Shown here piece by piece: positions 55,751 to 64,000 of a stretch of DNA of 64,000 nt. The notes beneath the pieces are model-generated. The model made no database searches. It saw nothing but the letters and a program-made list of their open reading frames with translations, and was not told where the DNA came from. A program made the position numbers and the translations under genes. Within the stretch, counting starts at the first letter, position 1, and each line of letters begins with the position of its first letter. The stretch covers positions 66,807,709 through 66,871,708 of the forward strand of contig CM041084.1 of NCBI GenBank assembly GCA_023079485.1, given 5' to 3'. The stretch is from Archilochus colubris. Lineage: Eukaryota > Chordata > Aves > Apodiformes > Trochilidae.

Positions 55751-57000
55751 GAGTAATATCTACAAAATTTAGATGGACTCCAGAGGCAGGAATACATACA
55801 GTTGGTGAAAGTGCTGAAAGACACAATAAAAGAAGCATCTCTGACTCAAATGTGGCTTCATTTGGGCTACGATGTCCAATATTACATTGTTTAATATGAG
55901 TCTGAGATTTTGACTAGAACCTACTGGAAAACTTCTGGAGTGCCAGAGGTATCTGGGCCAGATTTTTTTGACCTTCACTCAGTACATACTGTTCTATCAA
56001 TGAGTATTTTCACCTTCACACACAAACAGAAGAAACGAAATTCACATCTGCCAGCTTCATGCACTTACCCTTGAACCACCTTGAAAGTTACTTAAAAGTA
56101 ACATCATCAACAGAAAAACAAGGTTCCTTTGGACACTGAATTACATATCAAGGTCATTGATATCTTCATTGCCCATTGACTTCACAGTCATTTCTTTGTC
56201 ATTAAGCCCACAGGTCAAAGCAGGAGTACAGATTGTGTTCTCAGATAACAAGAGCCCAAGAATCATTCTAGAAGAAGACAGTTCCACTCTACTTCATTTT
56301 GTGTTTTCAAGCTACTGACAGATAAACAGAAGACTGGATAAAAACCTTGAAATTTTAAACCAGAAGGGAGTTTACTAATTATTTCAATAGAAACACTCAT
56401 GCCTTTAAGTCACCTTGTTTAAGAACACAGGTACATAACACCAGCACTTTTACCAAGATTTTAAAATGCAGGAACATTATGACACTTAAGACTAGCAATT
56501 GGAACACTTTAAAATGTTAAGCATTACAGACCAGAGCAGTAATATGCTGCAATACAACTGAATCTTTACGTCATATCTAGATATATCTAGAGAGTCACCT
56601 TGAATTCAAAGTTAAAAAATCTTCTTCAGATAATACCAAATAAATAAAAGAAAGGATAGAAGAGAAGAAAGAGTGAGTTTGGCAGTAGCTACAGATGAAA
56701 TTTAGTTGTGGCTTGTACAATCCATTTAACTGCCCTTGCTACTTGGTGAACAAGAGACTTGTCAGGGAGCAGGCACAGAAACTGTGTAGTAATCAAACTA
56801 CATTTACTGTACTAGAAAGGTCACACAGTTGGCTAATTTGAGGAGATTGTTTATTGATATACACTGTGTCTCTTTTAGAACTTCAGCAGCAGCTGTCAAA
56901 CATTAGCACTTTTCCTTTAAAAGTCTTAATATTTTAAAAATTTTATGCCAGATCACCAAAACCTGCCTTTTCCTGCACCAGACTGTCTTCCTTTTCCAAT

Positions 57001-57036
57001 CATTACAAACATTACAAACATCCAAACATTACAAAA
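57001..57036 (+). repeat. Short tandem repeat, ~10-bp ACATTACAAA unit
   Basis: CATTACAAA occurs three times within 36 bp with slight spacing changes. Confidence 0.8.
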
Positions 57037-57099
57037 GGGTTGCTTTTGGTCCCTCAAAATAAAATCATGGGCACAAAATAATCACCAATAAACACACAC

Positions 57100-57560
57100 C
57101 GATTTTTTTTTTATCTAATGACAGTATAAATGCACAAGCAAAGCATTGCTTGTGTGTCTGCATGTCTGGCTGGCTGGACAGACAGGCAGAATTAGATCTA
57201 CCCGGTGAGAATACTGGGTGAACAAATATTTATTGAAAGTTACTCAGCTGTGATACAGAAGGGGATTCATGGCGTGGTGCATCTGGACTCTGCTCATTTT
57301 TTATGAGATAATTGCACCATGGACTACCTCAAACATGGCATGACTGAAGGATTTGCCTTTTAAATTTAAAAACATGGAACGGACAGGAATTAAATCGGTC
57401 ATGCTTCCGTGTAGCACACAAAGGAAGTAGAATATAAATAAACAGGCAACCAGAATGGTGCAATAAGAACGGGATTAAACCAAGTGTGATTAATTCAGTG
57501 TCAGATTAAAATTGATAGTGCCAGCTGTATCGGGTCCATTCTGCCACATTATTCTCGCCT
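57100..57560. promoter_or_regulatory. Candidate conserved non-coding element
   Basis: There is no repeat here and no coding frame. Sequence of even complexity contains ATTA/TAAT-type homeodomain cores (AAGTGTGATTAATTCAG), forkhead-like AAATATTTATTG at about 57226, TATAAATAAAC, and the inverted pair ACAAGCAA/TTGCTTGT at about 57133-57154. This look is typical of vertebrate developmental enhancers. It is an inference from appearance only. Confidence 0.35.
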
Positions 57561-57850
57561 GTCATTTTTTTTGTCCATCTTCTTCTCATCTCCTTGGTGG
57601 ATAAACCTGAAGGAGAGTTAATTGTCACATACATGGATTTAATCATATTGTCCAGAGTGTTTGGGGGCCTTGCCTTCAGCGATCCATGACTAATTGTTGT
57701 GGTAATTTTTCAATCATTAACAGCATTGCATATGCTGCAAACAAATCCCATGACACCCACTAAAGCCCCAGTGGCAAGTGGTGCACACTCCTTAACGAAA
57801 GCCTCGTGCCCTGTCCCCCTCCCCTCTTCCCCATTACACAGCCATCAATA
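57560..57850. promoter_or_regulatory. Candidate conserved non-coding element with homeodomain and POU-like sites
   Basis: Closely spaced GACTAATTGTTG, GGTAATTTTTCAATCATTAA and GCATTGCATATGCTGC (POU-like) lie within about 60 bp at 57688-57740. The stretch is free of repeats and of plausible exons. It may be continuous with the elements on each side. Confidence 0.4.
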
Positions 57851-58019
57851 TGCTGTCCCTGGCCTCTGGGAGGTGAGGAGAGAAGCAGAGCTGGCAGTGC
57901 ACCAGCAGCTCAGATGCTTGATATTCCTGCTTTTAAGGGGAGGGAGGGGGCATTGTAACAGGGGTGGAAAGAGAGGAAGGAAATTAAAACTCCATCTGGG
58001 ACTGCTGATGGGGGTCCTG

Positions 58020-58220
58020 TCCTCCGGGCAGGCTTGTTCTCCCTTCAGCCTGCGTCGAGCTGGTGTGCTGCACGGAATGCCCTTTTTCTCCACGTTTTGG
58101 ATGTATTAGCGATCTCCATGGCAACGGCCGGTCCTCATCTGCCGCAGCAGGCTGCAGCCCCTCTCCCTCCCCTGTCAAGGATGCACCGGTGGGACCAGAC
58201 CTGCCCAGGGGGAACCCTCT
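58020..58220. promoter_or_regulatory. CpG-rich segment with an RFX/X-box-like site
   Basis: About ten CpGs fall within 200 bp, in a window where CpG is otherwise scarce. At 58113-58128 the sequence TCTCCATGGCAACGGC is, on the other strand, GTTGCCATGGAGA, close to the X-box bound by RFX factors (common in ciliary gene promoters and in enhancers). I see no exon or start codon context, so this is either an enhancer or an unannotated alternative promoter. Confidence 0.4.
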
Positions 58221-58372
58221 GGCTGATTGAGGCATAGCTCTAATCACCTCCTCAACACCAGCAAACCACATCGTACAGACCCCATTCACTTTTCCGGACT
58301 CCCAATAATTACACCCATTTAACAAGAAATAAAAAGGCAATCCAAAAGCTTCTCTCTTGCTTCAAAGCCAAA

Positions 58373-58425
58373 TTAAAAAAAAAAAAAAGGAAAAAAAAAA
58401 AAAGAAAGAAAACAACAACAAACAA
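58373..58425 (+). repeat. A-rich low-complexity tract
   Basis: Two long A runs interrupted by G, followed by AACAACAACAAACAA. It sits just beyond the CpG-rich segment ending near 58220. Confidence 0.9.
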
Positions 58426-59001
58426 ATTGCTGCACCAGCAGCCCTGCAGCAGCAGAAAGGATCAGTGCCACAGAGGTGCAGAGGGAGCCGTGAGGATTAT
58501 ACAAAAGTACCATTGCCCATCCAAGCTGAATGAACTAACTGACCCTCAGATCAGCTGGCAAAAAGCTTGCCTGGGGAATGAAGAGGCTGGAGTTCCCAGT
58601 CCCCTTTCTGACTTCTTGTTCCTGGATTAATTTATTCACCATCATACAAGCCAGCCTATGTTGATTGAGGTGTACAACACCCTCCACCGGTGTATGCCTG
58701 GGTGCCTAGAAAAACAGTATTTGGTTTGCAGCTCAGAATGGACCAATTGGATAATACCATGTTTTCACCCTCCCTCACAATCAGGTTTCCTAACACGTTA
58801 AAGAAGGCTTGAATGGAGGAAAAATAAAAAAAAAACAGATGAGATTCTGCAGTATCTCTGCTTTGAAGTGACCACTTTAAAACAAGGGGGCATTTCAGGG
58901 ATCATCCAGGTGACTTTAAAAAACACTGACAAAACATGTAAACATTGAAAGCCATGGTAGGGGCAGTAGTGAGAACTGAAATGTAAATGCAGGCAAAGGA
59001 G

Positions 59002-59019
59002 AAAAAAAAAAAAAAAAAA
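59002..59019 (+). repeat. Poly-A run
   Basis: Eighteen uninterrupted A within a purine-rich stretch. Confidence 0.9.
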
Positions 59020-59559
59020 GAAAAGAAGAACTAAGAGCAAAACACAGCAAAAATAAGCAAAAGCAGGAGCCCCCCTGCTCCTTCAGAGTCAGGGGAGAGC
59101 GAAAACTGGGCTACACAGAAGAGTAAACAACAGTGTCTTAGACTCAGTTTCTGATTTCAGCCATAGGGAAGCGAAGGGAGGGAAAAATCCCGTCCTTCCC
59201 GTGTGCTTTTGACAGTCACGGCACCAGCACTCTTATGCAACCATTATGTAAGTTGCGACAGGACCAATGTCTTCACCTTTCCCTGCCTGGCTCCCAGCAA
59301 GGAGAGCTCCCTCTGTCTCCCCAGCCACTGTACTGGGAGGTCTCACCCTCCTCTGCTCCCCCCTGGCTTGCAGATGAGGTGTGATACACAAATACATAAT
59401 AATCCTTCGCACTTTTATTACTTTTGACAGCACCCTTCCCTGAGTTGCTTTCTGTGAGGGTGGGGGAACCCTTTGTGGCACACAAAGGAAATCTTTCTTG
59501 CTCACCCTTCTCTGCCTTTACCCCCAGAGAACACCGTCCTCTCAAAGCCAAAAAAAAAA

Positions 59560-60140
59560 GGGTGACAACACATAAATAGTTTCTTAATTAATTTCTGCAC
59601 ATAGCTGTATTGCTGTTATTACCATCCTGCATCAAGTCATTGTTACTGACAGAAGAGCCCCATGAAGTTTATGGAACAGCCTAGAGCCTACAGTCGATGA
59701 CAAAAGATCCCAGCAATGGCAGATGGCATGTGAATCACTGTAAAGGCAATTAGCAGCTAGCTGCCAGATTTTGATGTGCTGGGGAGGACAGAGGGGGTTT
59801 TCTCTGCTCCAAGCAGTTCTCACCAGAGGGGCTGGAAATAGGCATTAGTCTCACTTTGCCCCCACAGTGTCTTTACAAACTGTGTTGCTGGCTCTGAGGC
59901 TGCTTTATGACTAGATACCTATAATCACCCAGAGCAGAAAGATTTGCAGCAGCAATAAAAATGCTGCCTTTTTACCTTGATGGGCACAAGTCACAGCTGC
60001 TGCAAGCAGGGAGTGTTTTAAGCAGAATAAAATAAATAAATAAACCACAAAAAAACCCCGATGCAGCAAAGAACTGCAGCTACCAAGCCAAGTGCTGTAA
60101 AAACATTACGGAGTGCTGTAAGCAGTGATTGAAAATGCAT
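59560..60140. promoter_or_regulatory. Candidate conserved non-coding element
   Basis: TTCTTAATTAATTTCTG, GTTATTACCATCCTGCATCA, GGCAGATGGCATGTGAATCA and GGCAATTAGCAGCTAGCTGCC are a dense mix of homeodomain and E-box-like cores in repeat-free sequence. Inferred from appearance. Confidence 0.35.
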
Positions 60141-63100
60141 CAAAACATCAAATGCTTCTAAGCAACAATGACAAATGGATTCTGGAACTGTTCAAGTTGG
60201 ATACCTCTCAAAATGAGATTGTACGGTAGACAATGCTCTTAAATTTTGATTAGAGAGCTAAAACAGAACACTTCAGCATGAGCCTTGTCAGCATGTATCT
60301 TTATCTTCAAGTCAATAAAAAGAATAATATAAAAATGTACTAGTAAAATAATGCCCAGCAAAGGTCTCATTTGTGTGGCTGTGGTGCAGAACCTTGGATA
60401 ACACCAAAGTAGAGACATTAGTGTGAGCAGTCTGAGTGACAGCACTGTGACAAGTAACACTCAGACAGCTATTAGCTTAGTCAGGACAATTGTCCCAAGG
60501 TGACAATTTACCTCAGTCTTTCCTAAAACTGCTAGTTTGTTCGCTCCTTACTGGCCAGGTCAGTGTTAGTTTTTGTTAGCTCTGTAGTGAAGATTCTGTT
60601 GTACTTACTATTTGGTCGGTGTATGCTCAAGAACAATAATCCCTTTCGGGGGGGGCTCTTTGGCATTTATGCAGTTAATAGCATTAAATAAAAAACGCTG
60701 CAGCCTCACAGCACAAGTGCTCTTCCTCTGGAAGCACAGTATCCACTAACCCTTTTGTCTGGAGGATCAGATGCAAAGCTGGATGCAGAGGCTGGATGAT
60801 GCTACTTTTCAAAGAGATCAGATGCTGTCAGTAAACCTCTCATCAACCTTCAGCATCAGACAGCTCTTCTGAGTCTGCTCACTTTTAGTTTTTCCAGAGG
60901 CTGTGTCCCTCTCAGAAGCCTGTGCTCTCAACATTACGCCAACCCTAGTGCACACCATTTGGCATCTACAATCCATTGCAGGCATCCGTGCCATGAGCTG
61001 CTTAGTCCTCACTAAATTCCAAGGCTGGGTAACTCTCATTATACCAACTACTGCACTTTGTGACTCCCAGTCTATTTTGCACTTGCTGATTGACTTGCAT
61101 CAGTAACTACAACAGCATTTTGAAACTAATAATCAAGCCTGAAACAACAGTAAAAAGTCAATAGGTTATTACCTCCATTTTGTACACAAATAAATTGAAG
61201 ACTCTGAATGCAACAGAGATGCCAAGTTCAAGAAAATCCTACTGAATAGTTTTAATACAGGCATCAGTATTTCCGTGCAATTAATTACACAACTTTTGCG
61301 CAGAAAGCAAACACCAAATAAACAAAAATAAAACCCAATCTTTAGGAGTAGGCATGCCTGTGTTCTCTTCTTACTGAATGCAGAAAGAGCGCTACTATTA
61401 TGTACATGATTAATAATAAGCAGGACAAAGACAACTGACATTACTAAATGAAATTGTACAACCATTCTGCAGAGAGAACCAAGACTCAGTACATTTAGAA
61501 AAAATCCAAATGTTTGAGATTTGATTTGAAGGGTTAGCATTTTATCATACATAGAAATCTTCTACATTAGGATCAGCCATAAGGATCTGACTGCTTTTGC
61601 ATTTTGCCAGCTAGAGAAACCAGAAGCTATAATCATGCAATAACAGGGCTACATGTGATGTTTCAGCAGATTAAACTCAGGTAGTCAGTGATCATCTTGA
61701 CATGAAGACTGATACCCCATATACGTTTTAATCTGGCCTAGTTTGACCGCATCTAAGAGCATGAAGTGTAAGGGAGGACATGGAATTTGAGCACTATTGA
61801 ATTCCAGGCAACTTGTTAATGTGCAGTTTTGGAGCATTTTTCCAGACATTTTCTAATGCATCAGTCTAAGTGCACCAAGCTAATCACAGGAAAGGAAAAC
61901 AACCTTTGCAAAAGTAAAATTTCTGGCTGTGAAAAAATCTCGAGGAGTCCTCACATAACACTGGGACATATTTTATACCTAATGTTTGTTTTGCTTGCTC
62001 CAGCTCAGAGCTCCTCATGTAAAAAGAAAAACAAAAGAAAAACCTAGCACTAGCAAACTTTTTGAGACAGAGATCAGGTCTAAAACATTCAGAAAAGGAT
62101 TTTGAAAAGAAAAAGCACATAAAAAGAAACACATGAAACAAAGAATTACCTTCCAAGCAGAAGGTGACAAGGTAGCAGTAATGCTGCCCTTACTAAGGAC
62201 AAACAACTGAAGAGGGACAGCCTTTCTCCAAGTGAACAGCAGAATGACAATGTGGGACAAGTCACTACGTTGAGTGTGTTACAGTTTCACCTTCTGCAAG
62301 CCATGTCTAATAATACAGCTTTTATATACAGGTTTTTAAAAAAACAACCAACCACCAGCAAAAAAAACCACATGGGTTCAAAGAGGTTTCAGAAGAGGTG
62401 AAGAGGACACATTGCTAACGTATCTATACATTAACACTTTCTCAAAGCTATGACACCTACAACAAGTGATCCAAGTCTGGATTGGTGCATTATGTCTTAA
62501 GAGTATTTGCATGATGGGCCAACATTGATTGAGGAGTTTTTTCAGTCAGGTAGGGCTCCACTGCAGTAAGCTTTAAGTCTAGTAAGGCTAAGGTATTGTA
62601 GATGAGTAATGCATGGTCATGGGAAACGTACCACTTTCAAGCCATCAGACTTCACAGCTTACTGTGAGGTTTTTCAGTTGACATGTCCTTAAAAGAAGAA
62701 AGCAAGCCCCTCTCTATTTTAATTTAGGGGAAAAAACCAACAAACAGAAATAAAGACAGTGTGATTCCTCAGGACTTTTCTCTGTTGCCATTACAGCTGC
62801 TACTATGTCTTAAGCTATCAAGAAACAGCTACTCCATCTTTTTTATTCTCCATTTTCACCAGTGCTCAACTCTTCATATTTCTTCCTAATACAGCATTTT
62901 ACTCCAATCCCACCCTTAGCCTTCACCATGACTCTTCATCATTCTTTTCTGCTTTCCCAGAGGAAGATTTCAGCTTCCATTCAACATCATTGCAGACATG
63001 GCAAACAAGTCCATATGCTGGATTACCCAAACTAAAACTGTACTTCTACAAAAAAAGGTTGGGAGTTGAATAAGAAAATCAAAGTCAATGGTTGAAGGCT

Positions 63101-63561
63101 CTCTGTTCAAGGCATGTGTCCAGAAAGCAATGCTAGGGACAAATCCTAGCCCTCCAAATTCAGTGTCTTGCACAAGACTTCTACAGATAGTGTAGAACAG
63201 AACTGATGAGCTCATGCAGGCATCTTCCCTGCTGTCACACTTCTTTGGCAGTTTCCTCAGCTGTGGTTTGAAAATCATCTTGGTGTTGTCCTTCAGCTGC
63301 CAGCATACTTTCTGCAATTACTTCCTTCTGCCTCCAAGCCTTTTGGGTATCTCCAGGGAGCCTGGGAAGGCCCTGTCTGCTCTGTATTGCACAAACTTGC
63401 AGAACACATGGAATTACAGATTTAGTGCCTCTTAGTTCACCTTCCTTATACTCCATTTGTAAATTGTACAGCCACAGAGCTTTTCCCTACCTTAAGGTGT
63501 ACAGGTATTTCTTTAAGCTCCATCAGAAGAGAAATAATGAAAGGGAGATGGGAGTAAAGCA
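60141..63561. other. Intronic stretch, nothing recognised
   Basis: Unique sequence. A short perfect palindrome GGACAATTGTCC lies at 60484-60495. Several short frames on both strands have no recognisable content. Confidence 0.55.
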
Positions 63562-63762
63562 GAAAAAAGGTCACTGTAGAGGAACTCTTGCTTTTCAAAT
63601 GTGAGTCTTTTAAGGAAAGAGATGCTGATTTTCTCTTCCTACAGAGTATCATAAGGCAGCAAGAAGGTCATTGTAGGGGAACCCTGGCTTTTTCAAATTT
63701 GATCCTTTCAAGGCAAGAATTAATGATTTTCTTTTACTGCTGAGTATTACACCTGCAGCATA
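63562..63762 (+). repeat. Diverged tandem duplication, ~100-bp unit, two copies
   Basis: Copy one (about 63562-63660) and copy two (about 63661-63762) share, in the same order, AGGTCA(C/T)TGTAG(A/G)GGAAC, then a CTTTTTCAAAT-like stretch, TTTCAAGG/TTTTAAGG, TGATTTTCT, GAGTAT and GCAGCA. By eye they are around three quarters identical, so the duplication is old. I see no TE signature. Confidence 0.75.
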
Positions 63763-64000
63763 GAATAGTGGGTGTCTTTTGAAAACAAGTAGAGTAAAGA
63801 ATCTGTGGGGTTTTTTGATGACTGTGACTGTGTTTCCTCTTCTAACAATTACTATGTTAATTTAGTCTACACAAATAGAGCCAACCTGATCTTACCCTCT
63901 GGCCATCTCTTTTTCAAGTGGTTGCTATTACTTCCCCTCCTCTGAAAGCTTAAACACAATGGCCAATTTAATGAAGAACAACAGAAGGGAGGTCTCTGAT

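Overview
The window reads as nuclear DNA from a bird. It is AT-rich and CpG-poor, has almost no coding sequence, and carries many CR1 LINE fragments. Several of these end in the ATTCTATGA-type tail that is characteristic of avian CR1. Nothing bacterial, plasmid-like or CRISPR-like is present. I cannot name the species.

The one exon recognised with confidence is on the minus strand at 11287-11447: an internal 161-bp exon of FARS2, the mitochondrial phenylalanyl-tRNA synthetase, carrying class II synthetase motif 3. It has a good acceptor and donor. No other FARS2 exon was found by eye, so most of the window is probably FARS2 intron. About 52 kb of upstream intron would lie at 11448-64000, and downstream intron at 1-11286. 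About 480 bp past the exon, on the opposite strand (roughly 10357-10960), is a coding-like block that shifts between frames and looks like an unidentified broken gene copy.

Layout: 1-9.8 kb is unique sequence with four CR1 pieces. 10.3-11.5 kb holds the broken coding-like block and the FARS2 exon. 11.5-28.3 kb is intron-like, with two young-looking CR1 copies in the same orientation and one old one. At 28354-28817 is a 464-bp palindromic element with identical 131-bp inverted arms, TG...CA ends and a 4-bp target duplication. It is best explained as a rearranged LTR and is the most unusual object here. 29.9-43.6 kb holds further CR1 copies, including a 1.46-kb piece with most of a reverse transcriptase (39460-40917) that is cut at both ends. 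44-64 kb is largely repeat-free, with several stretches that look like conserved regulatory DNA (strongest at 57.1-58.3 and 59.56-60.1 kb), one unexplained 211-codon frame, and a diverged ~100-bp tandem duplication at 63.56-63.76 kb.

No RNA genes, promoters or complete protein-coding genes were recognised. All calls come from reading the sequence. Regulatory calls are inferences from base composition and motif appearance, with no alignment behind them.
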